64,000 nt of DNA from JACKDX01 sp964640175 (GTDB lineage Bacteria; Myxococcota_A; Polyangia; Polyangiales; GCA-016699535): assembly GCA_964640175.1 (NCBI GenBank), contig CAZXFW010000004.1:62001-126000 (forward strand), read 5' to 3'. Shown here piece by piece: positions 48,334 through 57,477 of this stretch (its first letter is position 1; each line of letters starts with the position of its first letter). The notes under the pieces are model-generated. The model made no database searches and was not told the origin of the DNA. It worked only from the letters and a program-made list of their open reading frames with translations. A program made the translations under genes and the position numbers.

Positions 48334-50727
48334 ATGAATCGATCCATGGAATCCAGCTCTCGTCTTAAAGTCTGGCGCCATAAACCTTTCACGTTTTTCA
48401 CGCTAATTTCCGTCGCCTTTGCACTTGTTTACAGTCTATGGCACTGGAACTTGAATGTTTCCATTGAAAAATTCCTGCCTCTCGGATCTAAGGCAACACT
48501 TGCACGGTCATTCACACATTCCGCACTGGCACGTACCATCGTACTTAACATCGGCGGTTCAACCCTCCACGATCGGATTGAAGCAGCTCAATTCATCAAA
48601 CACTCACTTCAAGATAATCCTGAAGTAGAGCGAATCGTCTCCGGAGTTGACGCCAAAACGCAAGAGGAATTTTTTAAGATCTATTTCCCTAGACGTCAGT
48701 ATTTTATCTCGATGGCGCCTGAAAGGGAGATCCCTCAACTACTTTCAGAGGACGGCCTTCGAAAACGTGCGTTAGAGCTCAAACGGTTGCTAGGCCAACC
48801 CACAGGAGGTCTTGTACGCCAGATAGCCACTCGCGATCCACTCTTACTCTTTCTTCGACACACCGATCGCTTAACTCATAATTTCGGGCACACGTTACCC
48901 ACGCATGAAGGTCAATTGCTAACCAAAGATCGCCGTTATGCTGTATTGTTTGTCACAACCCGACATTCTGCTTTTTCAACGTCACATCAAAAGCCGTTTC
49001 TTGCATCACTTTCACAGCTATGGAATACAGTTAATCACAAATATCACAATGCTCTTGTGTTAGAGTATAGCGGCATTCACCGTTTTGCGGTTAAAGCTGA
49101 ACATGACATCAAGCGTGATCTTCAATTATTGTCTGGTCTATCGACAGTCGCTACGTTGATAATTTTTTACCTGGTTTTTTTATCCCTACGCACATTGGTT
49201 TTAGTATGGATACCTATAGTCGTCGGAACAATGTGTGCAATGGGGGCAACTCTTGCGGTATTCGGCAACCTCCATGGGATTACCTTAGCCTTTGGCACTG
49301 CGTTAATTGGTGTATGCATCGACTACTCCACGCACTACTACAACCATGAGTCTCTCTATCGTAGCCAAGGAGCACCAGGCGTAGGCTCTTTGCGCATGCC
49401 TCTTACGATTGGAGCAGTAACAACTATCTTTGGCTTTGCCAGTTTAGTATTTCTCGATATTCCAGGTGTGCGCCAAATGGCTTTTTTCGCTAGCGTCGGT
49501 GTCATTGTAGCATTATTAACCACGCTCTTTACATTGTCGGAATGGAAAACACACGAACGTAAGCCAAGCTTTGTCCAACAAACATTACTTAGGTTTTCCG
49601 AGGTACTATTTCGATTTCTCACTCCTCCGAAAAACCGATTAATTGTACTTATGACTCTTGGAAGCTGTGCTCTGGCCGCACTAAGTGGCCTGCCGTTTTT
49701 ACGCTGGGACACCTCACTCGCAGCATTTCATCCTCCCGATCCTACACTTCTAGCACAGGAACAAACCATTCGTGCACGTAGCTCAGTGATGGATAGCTCA
49801 CGTGTCATCCTCACCACGGCTCGTTCTGAACAACAACTCCTTGCTCAGAGTGATGCTCTTACCCTAGCGTTGGAAGATGCTAAGAGAGCAAATGAGTTGG
49901 AGGGCTATCGCGATATCAGTCCTTGGCTATGGTCAGCAGCGCTTCAACAACGCAACCAGCGCGCTCTTCTGCAACCTAAACATCTAACATCACTCTTAGA
50001 CATTGCCTATAAAGACGAAGGATTCCGGACAGAAAATTTTGACTTTAGGCAAGCTATCACTGCTCAAGCCCCACCTTTAACGCTTTCAGATCTTATAACA
50101 TCCAACATAGGCTCTGTGATTGAGCCGCACATAACACGCTTCAACCATGGTTTAGTGCTGGCCGTTTTCTTAAAAGATGTAAAAAACCCTAAAGCACTTG
50201 CACACCGCGTGTCACAAATTCCCGATACTACGTATTTTGATCATACAGCCACACTTCGCACAGCCTACGAACGCTATCGCACCCAAATTCTGGTACTTAT
50301 TGGCGTAGGGTTTGTCGTGATTTTCTTCATACTTCTATTACGATACCGAAGCACTGCCAAAGTAACTGCGGCCTTTTTACCTGCCATAGTTGCGGCTGGC
50401 GCAAGCCTTGGCATGTTGGCATGGTTTGGCATCCCGTTAACCCTTATGCATGCACTGGCAATCGTTCTCATTTTAAGCATGGGAGAAGATTATGGAATAT
50501 TTTTAGCTGAAACCGACCTTACACAACCCGAATCCAGAATAACTTTTACAAGCGTTTTACTCACTGGCATCTCTACCATCGTTACCTTTGGAGTCTTGAC
50601 ATTCTCCTCCATCCCAGCATTACGTGCGATTGGCATGACCACATCCATCGGCATGACATGGAGTTTGATATTGGCACCCGCCGCGTTTGTTATCGCGAAC
50701 CCTATTTCTAAACACACTCGTCAATGA
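48334..50727 (+). CDS. MMPL/RND-family exporter of the aryl polyene cluster
   Basis: 797 aa with the two-half MMPL architecture: a first membrane helix, a large periplasmic loop (about 30-240), five helices (LLSGLSTVATLIIFYLVFLSL, VWIPIVVGTMCAMGATLAVF, GTALIGVCIDYSTHYYNH and others), then the second loop and six further helices (IVAAGASLGMLAWF, HALAIVLILSMGEDYGIFLAETD). The GD-containing helices (DYSTHYYN, EDYGIFLAE) carry the proton-relay acidic residues of the family. It would move the pigment lipid out of the inner membrane. The DUF3261 gene starts inside its stop. Confidence 0.88.
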   Translation: MNRSMESSSRLKVWRHKPFTFFTLISVAFALVYSLWHWNLNVSIEKFLPLGSKATLARSFTHSALARTIVLNIGGSTLHDRIEAAQFIKHSLQDNPEVERIVSGVDAKTQEEFFKIYFPRRQYFISMAPEREIPQLLSEDGLRKRALELKRLLGQPTGGLVRQIATRDPLLLFLRHTDRLTHNFGHTLPTHEGQLLTKDRRYAVLFVTTRHSAFSTSHQKPFLASLSQLWNTVNHKYHNALVLEYSGIHRFAVKAEHDIKRDLQLLSGLSTVATLIIFYLVFLSLRTLVLVWIPIVVGTMCAMGATLAVFGNLHGITLAFGTALIGVCIDYSTHYYNHESLYRSQGAPGVGSLRMPLTIGAVTTIFGFASLVFLDIPGVRQMAFFASVGVIVALLTTLFTLSEWKTHERKPSFVQQTLLRFSEVLFRFLTPPKNRLIVLMTLGSCALAALSGLPFLRWDTSLAAFHPPDPTLLAQEQTIRARSSVMDSSRVILTTARSEQQLLAQSDALTLALEDAKRANELEGYRDISPWLWSAALQQRNQRALLQPKHLTSLLDIAYKDEGFRTENFDFRQAITAQAPPLTLSDLITSNIGSVIEPHITRFNHGLVLAVFLKDVKNPKALAHRVSQIPDTTYFDHTATLRTAYERYRTQILVLIGVGFVVIFFILLLRYRSTAKVTAAFLPAIVAAGASLGMLAWFGIPLTLMHALAIVLILSMGEDYGIFLAETDLTQPESRITFTSVLLTGISTIVTFGVLTFSSIPALRAIGMTTSIGMTWSLILAPAAFVIANPISKHTRQ

Positions 50728-51326
50728 TCACTGCCATGCATCCACGTATACTTTTTCTATTGCTGTGGCCGATAGCTTTGTCTGCCTGCGGCTCCGCACA
50801 ACCTCGACAGACCCAAGTGAGCACATTGCCACCCGTTCAAGAACTCGGGAAAGATTTTTTTTGGCGCCAACGTATCGAAGCCCATCACCCCAAACAAACG
50901 GTGTCTTTCAATGCCGTTATCCAAAAGCGAGGCCAAGAACTAACATTATTGGGACTCACTCCCTTTGGCACACGTGCGTTTGTTCTGAAGCAGAAGAATA
51001 AACATGTGTCATTTCAATCATTTATACAACATACGCTTCCGTTTCCTCCAGAGAATATTCTTAGGGACGTTTACCGTGTGTTTCGAGTCAGCCAGCCCCA
51101 TGTGCAGGGGTGGTACTGTCATGCATCAGTGACTGAACGCATCTGTAATTTATGGCAAGCACAACGTCTTATCGAACGACGCTACCAATCGTTAGACACT
51201 GCAAAAGGTGTACCTATCGTCATACGATATGAAGGTGGGTTTGTTTCCAACACCCCCCCTAGAAATGTGATCCTTCAAAATCCTCAGTTTGGATATACGC
51301 TTCGCATCACCACGCTTCCTAACTGA
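50724..51326 (+). CDS. DUF3261 lipoprotein of the aryl polyene cluster
   Basis: 200 aa. Lipoprotein signal with lipobox LSAC (FLLLWPIALSACGS). The mature chain has the DUF3261 pattern: LGKDFFWRQRIEAHHPKQTVSFNAVIQKRGQELTLLGLTPFGTRAFVLKQ and LPFPPENILRDVYRVF. This family is a regular APE cluster member next to the MMPL gene, probably an outer-membrane acceptor. Last gene of the plus-strand operon; its last 8 nt overlap the end of the minus-strand halogenase-like gene. Confidence 0.83.
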   Translation: MITAMHPRILFLLLWPIALSACGSAQPRQTQVSTLPPVQELGKDFFWRQRIEAHHPKQTVSFNAVIQKRGQELTLLGLTPFGTRAFVLKQKNKHVSFQSFIQHTLPFPPENILRDVYRVFRVSQPHVQGWYCHASVTERICNLWQAQRLIERRYQSLDTAKGVPIVIRYEGGFVSNTPPRNVILQNPQFGYTLRITTLPN

Positions 51327-52536
51327 CATGCAGTGCCTCAGGATCCCAGCGCAGCTTCGAATCTCGCCGGACAGACTGTGCCAACAAACTTTGGAATCGG
51401 TTATCCGTGCGCCACAAGTCTCCTGCTAACATACTAATTAATCCAGCTCGCAGTTCGAGATCAGGGTCTTTTGCAAAGAAAAGATTTGAAACCATCGAAG
51501 TGTTATAAAAACTGTGGATTAATCCACTAAATGCCGCATAGGCATGCATCATGTACTCACGGTGATCTTTTAATAAATCCGGCGCATCTTCCCGGCCTTG
51601 CTTTAGTGCAATAGCAAGTATATCTGCCAAACGTTCAGCTCCAAGCATTGCTAAAGACACCCCAGAAGAAAACACGGGATCCAAAAAACATGCAGCATCT
51701 CCCACGCAGGCAAAACGGGATCCTGATGATTTCCGGTTGAGGTAGCTGAAATTCCGAATGACACGAGGAGGTGTGTGTTCAGCACCAGCCGTCAGGCGCT
51801 GGATAAGCGGCGATCCCTCTATGGCCTGAGTTATCAAGTCCGTACGTATCCCATTGCCTTGACTCACAACCCCAACACTAAGCCGTTTGTTGACCAGTGG
51901 TATGAGCCACATCCAACCCTTATCAACAATCAGAATCTGAATATTTCCAGTCTCAGCAAGTCTCGACTGCACTTCATCGCTCAATCCCTGAAAATGGCAG
52001 AATATTGCTGCTTTACCAAATCCCTTAATCGGAACCGCGTGCTTGTCACGCCTTGCGAAAAACGCATCTTGCCCACTGGCATCGATAACATACCGCGCCT
52101 GAATCTGCTGTTTGGAGGTTTGGATAAAAACAGTTTCGGCTTCGATGGAAACTTCGTTCACCCGTTCGCCTTCAAATGCTTGTGTGCCCACTTCTACAGC
52201 ACGCTTGAGTAACAAGTGGTCAAACGCTGCACGTTCTACTTGCCACGCATGGGGCACGCTCCGAGATAAGCCGTCTTTAAATAAATAGCTAACACGCTCG
52301 CCGTGACGTTCATCAACAAAATCCGCACCATCTTTTCGCAAATATTTTTCGGATTCGACACATACACCAAGGCGTTCAAATATGGGCAAATCACAGGGAA
52401 GCAGCGACTCTCCTATGTGAAACCGTGGAAACACGCTCTGCTCAATAATCGCTACATCAATGCCATGCTGAGCAAGCAAATTGCCTGCAGTGCTCCCCGC
52501 AGGGCCAGCTCCTATAATTGCAACATCACATTTCAT
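51319..52536 (-). CDS. Flavin-dependent halogenase-like oxidoreductase
   Basis: 405 aa. FAD-binding GAGPAG at residues 9-14 and the halogenase-type FPRFHIGESLLPCDLP (36-51). A Lys in LRKDGADF (Lys68) occupies the position of the catalytic lysine of flavin-dependent halogenases. The diagnostic WxWxIP motif is present as W208-M-W-L-I-P213. CVGDAACFLDPVFSSGVSLAMLGAERLAD is the second FAD site. The combination is that of phenolic halogenases rather than plain oxygenases. A halogenase-like gene is also reported for xanthomonadin clusters. Overlaps the ApeR gene by 4 nt and the DUF3261 gene by 8 nt. A non-halogenating FAD oxidoreductase remains possible. Confidence 0.78.
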   Translation of the reverse strand: MKCDVAIIGAGPAGSTAGNLLAQHGIDVAIIEQSVFPRFHIGESLLPCDLPIFERLGVCVESEKYLRKDGADFVDERHGERVSYLFKDGLSRSVPHAWQVERAAFDHLLLKRAVEVGTQAFEGERVNEVSIEAETVFIQTSKQQIQARYVIDASGQDAFFARRDKHAVPIKGFGKAAIFCHFQGLSDEVQSRLAETGNIQILIVDKGWMWLIPLVNKRLSVGVVSQGNGIRTDLITQAIEGSPLIQRLTAGAEHTPPRVIRNFSYLNRKSSGSRFACVGDAACFLDPVFSSGVSLAMLGAERLADILAIALKQGREDAPDLLKDHREYMMHAYAAFSGLIHSFYNTSMVSNLFFAKDPDLELRAGLISMLAGDLWRTDNRFQSLLAQSVRRDSKLRWDPEALHVS

Positions 52537-53765
52537 GTTAGGCGATTAAAAATTAAAGAAGTGTTGATCCCACCAAATGCGAAGTTATTACTCATAACCG
52601 TGTTTAGATTTGCTTTACGCGTGTCGCCTTTGAGGAAATTTAAAGGTGCACATCGCTCATCCACTTCCACAAGATGCTTTTGACAAGCAACAAAGTCATC
52701 CTGCATCATAGCCATGCAATAAATGGCTTCGATGGCCCCACACGCTCCTAACGTATGCCCCGTGTAACACTTGGTCGAACTGATAGGAACTTTATCACCC
52801 ATGACCTTATAGACTGCCTGGCTTTCAGCAATGTCACCTGCTTCTGTCCCTGTACCATGGGCATTGATGTAATCAATGTGTTGCGGCTCTAACTTTGCAT
52901 CTTCTAAGGCAAGCGTAATTACTTCACTCATTCCCTCAGCCGAAGGTGAAACAACGTGTGTTCCGTCACAATTGGTGCCGTATCCGATAACCTCGGCGTA
53001 AACCTTGGCACCACGAGCCTGCGCGTGTTCTAAGCTTTCCAATACCACCGTGCCTGCGCCTTCGGCCACCACCAAACCATCACGTTCTTTGTCATAGGGA
53101 CGTGAGCCAAGCTCCGGGCGATCGTTATAACGCACTGAGGTAGCGTACATGATGTCGAAAATCACCGCATGCGTGAAATGCATTTCCTCGGCACCCCCAC
53201 ACAGCATGATCTCCTGCTGATTATTCTTAATGGCCTCGTAACCATAGCCAATCGCTTGGCTTCCGCTGGTACACGCCGAAGACGTGGGAATAATCCGGCC
53301 TCGAATACCAAAATATTGTGCGAGGTTTGCAGCACACGTGTGGCTCATAAACTTAAGATAGGTGCTTCCCTCCAAACCTTTTAAGCTGCGGGTAGCAAAC
53401 AACGATGAACAAAAAGCTTCCTGTGCAGCAGACGAGCCGTGCGTTGAGCCATAGGCAATACCGGTTGTGTTCTTCCGTAGCTCATGTTCGTCCAACCCCG
53501 CATCTTTAACGGCACAATCCGTGGCATACGTCGATAACATCGCCACGCGCCCCATGGTACGCACTTTTTTGCGTGGATAACGTTTTTCAAAATCGATCCC
53601 TTTGACCAAGCCTGCCAACCGAGTACGAAGCCCTTTAAATTCCTCCCATTCAGGCATGGTCACAATGCCATGCTCTTGCTGTTGCAGTGCTTGACTTATT
53701 ACTGCGAAATCATTGCCTATCGGGCTTGCCAAACCCACGCCTGTGATCACTACCCGTCGACTCAC
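52533..53765 (-). CDS. apeR: Ketosynthase ApeR
   Basis: 410 aa, FabF-like. Cys-His-His triad all present: TSSACTSGSQAIGYG (Cys near 165), NAHGTGTEAGDIAES (His) and SSTKCYTGHTLGACGAIE (His), plus the C-terminal NNFAFGGINTSLIF. A catalytically complete condensing enzyme. By order after the ketoreductase (ApeQ) it corresponds to ApeR, which acts in the first elongations in E. coli. It has a 4-nt overlap with the ketoreductase gene and with the flavoprotein gene, so translation is coupled along the whole operon. Confidence 0.9.
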   Translation of the reverse strand: MSRRVVITGVGLASPIGNDFAVISQALQQQEHGIVTMPEWEEFKGLRTRLAGLVKGIDFEKRYPRKKVRTMGRVAMLSTYATDCAVKDAGLDEHELRKNTTGIAYGSTHGSSAAQEAFCSSLFATRSLKGLEGSTYLKFMSHTCAANLAQYFGIRGRIIPTSSACTSGSQAIGYGYEAIKNNQQEIMLCGGAEEMHFTHAVIFDIMYATSVRYNDRPELGSRPYDKERDGLVVAEGAGTVVLESLEHAQARGAKVYAEVIGYGTNCDGTHVVSPSAEGMSEVITLALEDAKLEPQHIDYINAHGTGTEAGDIAESQAVYKVMGDKVPISSTKCYTGHTLGACGAIEAIYCMAMMQDDFVACQKHLVEVDERCAPLNFLKGDTRKANLNTVMSNNFAFGGINTSLIFNRLT

Positions 53766-54544
53766 GCCAAGCCTCCATTAATCCCCAGAACTTGTCCTGT
53801 CACATAGCTTGCTTGTTCACTCACCAAGTATTGAACCATACCCGCTACTTCCTCAGGGGTGCCTAAGCGACGCATGGGAACCTGCTTTATAATTTCTTCC
53901 ACAGGAGCATTGTCCAACATGTCTGTATCGATCAAACCTGGAGCAACGGCATTAACAGTTACATGGCGTTTTGCCAACTCTCTTGCCAGTGCTTTGGTTG
54001 CCCCAATCAAACCTGCTTTGGCCGCTGAGTAATTCACTTGCCCTCGATTCCCAATCACTCCTGATACTGAAACAATGTTGATAATGCGGCCCCAACGCAT
54101 GCGCACCATAGGCATGACCAACGGCTGTGTCACATTAAAAAAACCATCCAAACTAGTCCGAACCACGCTCGTCCAGTCTTCCCAACTCAATTGGGGAAAA
54201 ACATTGTCTCTAGCAATCCCCGCGTTGTTAACCAAGATTCCAATCGGAGGAGCGTTACTTGACTGCAATTTCTGTAAAGCTTCCCTGCACTCCTCAGGAG
54301 AACCAACATCAAACGAAGCAAGTTCTGCATGACCTCCTGCATGCTCTATCAAGCTCTTGATATGCTCTGCAGCGCGAGAATTACTTCGGAAGTTAATAAT
54401 GACGGGATAACCGGCAAGCGCTAAGTTCTGAGCAATTGCCGCTCCTATCCCCCTACTCGCCCCTGTGATAAGCGCCCGAACCCGCTCGGGCTTTGCCGAA
54501 TATGGCATATGCCGATCTGAAACATGGCTACCAGGTGTCGTCAT
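53762..54544 (-). CDS. apeQ: 3-ketoacyl-ACP reductase ApeQ
   Basis: 260 aa from the ATG at 54542-54544; Met at 54571 or a later one giving MPYSAKPERV (about 248 aa) are alternatives. FabG-like SDR: TGASRGIGAAIAQNLA, VNNAGIARDNVF, and the catalytic Ser-Tyr-Lys (SVSGVIGNRGQVNYSAAKAGLIG), ending EQASYVTGQVLGINGG. It reduces the growing 3-keto chain with NADPH. Begins within the ApeP gene, which ends at 54528. Confidence 0.9.
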   Translation of the reverse strand: MTTPGSHVSDRHMPYSAKPERVRALITGASRGIGAAIAQNLALAGYPVIINFRSNSRAAEHIKSLIEHAGGHAELASFDVGSPEECREALQKLQSSNAPPIGILVNNAGIARDNVFPQLSWEDWTSVVRTSLDGFFNVTQPLVMPMVRMRWGRIINIVSVSGVIGNRGQVNYSAAKAGLIGATKALARELAKRHVTVNAVAPGLIDTDMLDNAPVEEIIKQVPMRRLGTPEEVAGMVQYLVSEQASYVTGQVLGINGGLA

Positions 54545-54998
54545 CGTGAGGGTCTGGTGGCTGATACACACTTAGCTGACCTGTCGCAAGTGTGTCATGC
54601 CCCTGCTTCACAGTACAGCGAAAATGACCAAGTTCCTTTTCCCCCCACAATCGAGTGGCTTCAACCACAAGTTCGCTGCCTACGCTAAAGCTATCTACTT
54701 CCAAGGAAAGCTCTCTTGCTGAGATAAGATAGCCAATTTTAGGAGACAATTGCTGGGTACGACGCTGGAGGCCTACATAGGCGGCAATGGTTTGAGCCAT
54801 ATATTCCAAAGCCACGACAGCATCTACGCGCCCATGATCCACAAATGCTGACTCAGGAGAAATCCGTACCGCACACACAATGCAGTCTGCTGAGTAATCA
54901 ACTACCCGCTCAGCCAGCAACATTTGGTCGCGATGCAGCATAAGCTCTTCAATCGGCGGATAGGCAGTTACTGTTGAGGGCAATAGGATAGGCTCCAC
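54528..54998 (-). CDS. apeP: Hotdog dehydratase ApeP
   Basis: 156 aa. FabZ-type opening PPIEELMLHRDQMLLAERVVDY with active-site His at residue 22, then VDAVVALEYMAQTIAAYVGLQRR, the central hotdog helix, and beta strands to the end (LGHFRCTVKQGHDTLATGQLSVY). Forms a heterodimer with ApeI in E. coli, where ApeP supplies the second active-site residues. Overlaps the preceding chain-length-factor gene by 31 nt and the ketoreductase by 17 nt. Confidence 0.88.
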   Translation of the reverse strand: MEPILLPSTVTAYPPIEELMLHRDQMLLAERVVDYSADCIVCAVRISPESAFVDHGRVDAVVALEYMAQTIAAYVGLQRRTQQLSPKIGYLISARELSLEVDSFSVGSELVVEATRLWGEKELGHFRCTVKQGHDTLATGQLSVYQPPDPHDDDTW

Positions 54999-55729
54999 GA
55001 CGGACTCTGATTAGCTGGGGTTAGCACAAGTTCTGCGGCTCGTTGACCTTCAATCATCCGATAAAGTTGTTTTGCCGCCTCACACGGATTGCTACGCCAC
55101 GCAGGCAATGTGTCAAGTGAAAGCGTGTTCCTGGCTTGAGTGGGGCGAGCGATAACTTCTCCAATGGTTCCAAGGCAACCTGAATGCTTACCACTCTTCC
55201 CTGGAACATCTATTCCCAACACAAAGGCCGCTGCCAAAGCCTCATACTTAAACTCTTGCCTCAGTTCGTCAGGCAACGCTTCGTCTCCCAATAGCACAAG
55301 CAAATCTCCTCCATGAGTGTTGAGCCACGCTTGCGCCTCAACGAACGTCATCGCCACTGTGTTGAAACCAGCGGCAATTGCCGATGAAAACATAGGATTT
55401 TGAACTGCAATTGAAAGCTGTCCTACAGAAGCATTATGCACACTCAACTGAAACCGCGCAGGCGATAGCTCACCCGCCCCGTCAAAACACATCTCAAGCA
55501 ATTTTCGAGTGATATCCATTTCGCCAAACGCAGAACCCACAATCATGGGAAGCTTGGATATGGACAAACCGCTTTGAGCCACAGCAACTTCCGCCACATG
55601 TGCCAACATGCGTGTCAACACACTGGTTCGGGCACGTAAACGCTTAGGAAGCAAGTTCGCAGTAGGGTCCTCTGGCGCATGACTTGGGCACCAAACAGAC
55701 GCGCCACGGATGGAGTAGGGTGTTTTCAT
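54968..55729 (-). CDS. apeC: Chain-length factor ApeC (truncated ketosynthase-like)
   Basis: 253 aa from the ATG at 55727-55729, beginning MKTPYSIRGASVWCPSH; the longer frame reaches back into the KS gene. It is a condensing-enzyme N-terminal half of the PF13723 kind (VGSAFGEMDITRKLLEMCF, SPARFQLSVHNASVGQLSIAVQNP, SSAIAAGFNTVAMTFVEAQAWL). The catalytic Cys of a ketosynthase is absent, so it should act as a chain-length factor with the KS encoded directly upstream, as in the ApeO:ApeC pair. Start follows the KS stop by 2 nt. Confidence 0.83.
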   Translation of the reverse strand: MKTPYSIRGASVWCPSHAPEDPTANLLPKRLRARTSVLTRMLAHVAEVAVAQSGLSISKLPMIVGSAFGEMDITRKLLEMCFDGAGELSPARFQLSVHNASVGQLSIAVQNPMFSSAIAAGFNTVAMTFVEAQAWLNTHGGDLLVLLGDEALPDELRQEFKYEALAAAFVLGIDVPGKSGKHSGCLGTIGEVIARPTQARNTLSLDTLPAWRSNPCEAAKQLYRMIEGQRAAELVLTPANQSPSWSLSYCPQQ

Positions 55730-55731
55730 CC

Positions 55732-56904
55732 TTAAGTACGGCTTAGAACCACGGCAGCATTGCTGCCTCCAAATGCAAAAGAAGTGCTCATGGCATGGCG
55801 GCAAAAACACTCGTAACTATCGGTATTTACTCTTATTTCGATATTGGAATCCAAAGGCAATGCGCCCAGGCTGATAGGGATCCACCCTTGTTCCAGCGCA
55901 GCCACAACAAACACAGCTTCTGTGGCTCCTGCTGCACCAAGCATATGCCCCGTATACCCTTTTGTGGAAACTACAGGAACATCTTTCCCACACACTTCAA
56001 GTAACACGCGGGATTCCATGTGATCATTTAACACAGTCCCAGTGCCATGCGCATTGACATAATCAACCTCTTTGCCATCTAGCCCTGCTTGCTGCAACGC
56101 TTGCATTATCGCCATACGTGCACCCTTGCCTTCAGGATCGGGCGCGGACATGTGATGGGCATCAGAACTTTCCCCCACTCCCCGTACTTGAATACCGCCT
56201 TCCTGCCTTTCCAAAAGCAAAAGGGCTGCCCCTTCGCCAAGATTAATCCCATCTCGCCCCTGTCCGAAAGGCCTACATAAATGTTCTGACAAAATACCTA
56301 GACTGCTAAACCCGCGAAGGGTTATTTGGCATAAACTGTCAGCACCGCCCACCAATACAGCGTCAACAAGATCGGACTGCATCAGCCGCAACGCTGAGCC
56401 AAATACCTTGGCACTGGAAGAACACGCTGTAGAGACTACGTAACGTGGTCCGACAATCCCTAAATGACTGGCTAGAGCATCTACCAATCCATGGAATGCA
56501 TGCTGAGTCAGAATGGAATAATCGTCTGGCAATGATCCGTAAGACTGAAAGTGTTTAAAGGCATGTTCTGTCTCCAACATGCCCGCGGTGGACGAGCCTA
56601 AGATCAAGCCAATACGCGAAGTTCCCCATCGCTCAATCGCAGTAGATACCTCCGATTCGACCTGAGCCAGCGCCAGCCATGCAAGACGCGTTGTACGCGT
56701 ATCAAATGCCTTTAGAGCGCTTGGTAGAGCGGGAAGTGTCGCAGGCATGTGCCCACAATAGGTGGAAAAGGGAAGATCCCACTCGCTTGGCCGGAGGCCC
56801 GTACGGCCCGCCTTGAGATTCGCCAGCACCTCAACGGTTGAACTCCCAAGCGCATTGACAGCAGCGTAGGCGCTTATACCTACACATGTCGGTGTCACAG
56901 CCAA
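55732..56904 (-). CDS. apeO: Ketosynthase ApeO
   Basis: 390 aa. Complete active site: STACSSSAKVFGSALRLM (Cys near 165), NAHGTGTVLNDHMES (His), VSTKGYTGHMLGAAGATEAV (His). The C-terminal GGSNAAVVL marks the KS fold end. It partners with the chain-length factor just downstream to extend the polyene with malonyl units. It is the first gene of the minus-strand APE operon, whose promoter would lie within or near 56905-56925, close behind the TolR gene (16-nt gap), so read-through from the TolQRR operon is possible. Confidence 0.9.
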   Translation of the reverse strand: MAVTPTCVGISAYAAVNALGSSTVEVLANLKAGRTGLRPSEWDLPFSTYCGHMPATLPALPSALKAFDTRTTRLAWLALAQVESEVSTAIERWGTSRIGLILGSSTAGMLETEHAFKHFQSYGSLPDDYSILTQHAFHGLVDALASHLGIVGPRYVVSTACSSSAKVFGSALRLMQSDLVDAVLVGGADSLCQITLRGFSSLGILSEHLCRPFGQGRDGINLGEGAALLLLERQEGGIQVRGVGESSDAHHMSAPDPEGKGARMAIMQALQQAGLDGKEVDYVNAHGTGTVLNDHMESRVLLEVCGKDVPVVSTKGYTGHMLGAAGATEAVFVVAALEQGWIPISLGALPLDSNIEIRVNTDSYECFCRHAMSTSFAFGGSNAAVVLSRT

Positions 56905-56919
56905 TCCGTGAACAAATGC

Positions 56920-57471
56920 TTAACGCCCGCCCTTGGCTTGACGGTTAACAGCAAAGCTTACGTTTGCATAACCCGCTTGAGCTGTTGAAAACAGGATTTT
57001 TTTAATGACACGAAAATCGATTGCCTGATCGGCTTGAATAATCACCGTGCCCGGAAACGCCTCAGAAGGATGTAATATAGACCAATTGCGTTTGAGCGTT
57101 TGTAGATCTTGAATGAGTGGCTCGATGCGCTCTGTTTCAGGCACGGCAGCCAAGGTGGCCGTATCCGCAAGGCGACGGCCATCCAATGTCACCACCTGCG
57201 CATTGACTGCAATAATGGGTGCAATTTCAAGATCGACCACATTGGTCGCAGAAGGCATTTTCAAGTTGGGTTGTTGCGCCAGTAACTCCCCGGTTGCGCT
57301 AAACGATATCAGCAAGAAAACAACCAGCACGATGAGAAAATCAATAAACGGAATCAACGCGATGGCAACGTCAACAGACTTACGCCCACCACCAGCGACC
57401 CGAGCGTACACAAACCGCAAGGGAATATGATGAAGCAATACGCGGCCTGGTTTCTGAACTGGCATACTCAA
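56920..57471 (-). CDS. TolR/ExbD-family motor stalk protein (minus module, second TolR)
   Basis: 183 aa. Single membrane helix with the proton-accepting Asp in IALIPFIDFLIVLVVFLLISF (about 38-58), preceded by a basic cytoplasmic tail (GRVLLHHIPLRFVYARVAGGGRKSVDVA) and followed by a periplasmic ExbD-like domain (VVTLDGRRLA, VIIQADQAIDFRVIKKILFSTAQAGY). In the module TolQ-TolR-TolR, one energiser with two different TolR proteins, the same composition as AglR-AglQ-AglS of Myxococcus. 6 nt separate it from the other TolR gene. Confidence 0.88.
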   Translation of the reverse strand: MSMPVQKPGRVLLHHIPLRFVYARVAGGGRKSVDVAIALIPFIDFLIVLVVFLLISFSATGELLAQQPNLKMPSATNVVDLEIAPIIAVNAQVVTLDGRRLADTATLAAVPETERIEPLIQDLQTLKRNWSILHPSEAFPGTVIIQADQAIDFRVIKKILFSTAQAGYANVSFAVNRQAKGGR

Positions 57472-57477
57472 TATCTC

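Noticed and set aside
49356..49712. 118-residue minus-strand frame inside the MMPL gene
   Set aside because: Antisense to membrane helices of the exporter, no domain or signal recognised.
53762..54571. Housekeeping FabG with fabF, fabD and acpP
   Set aside because: Flanked by chain-length factor, ApeP and ApeR homologues and no fabD/acpP; fits ApeQ.
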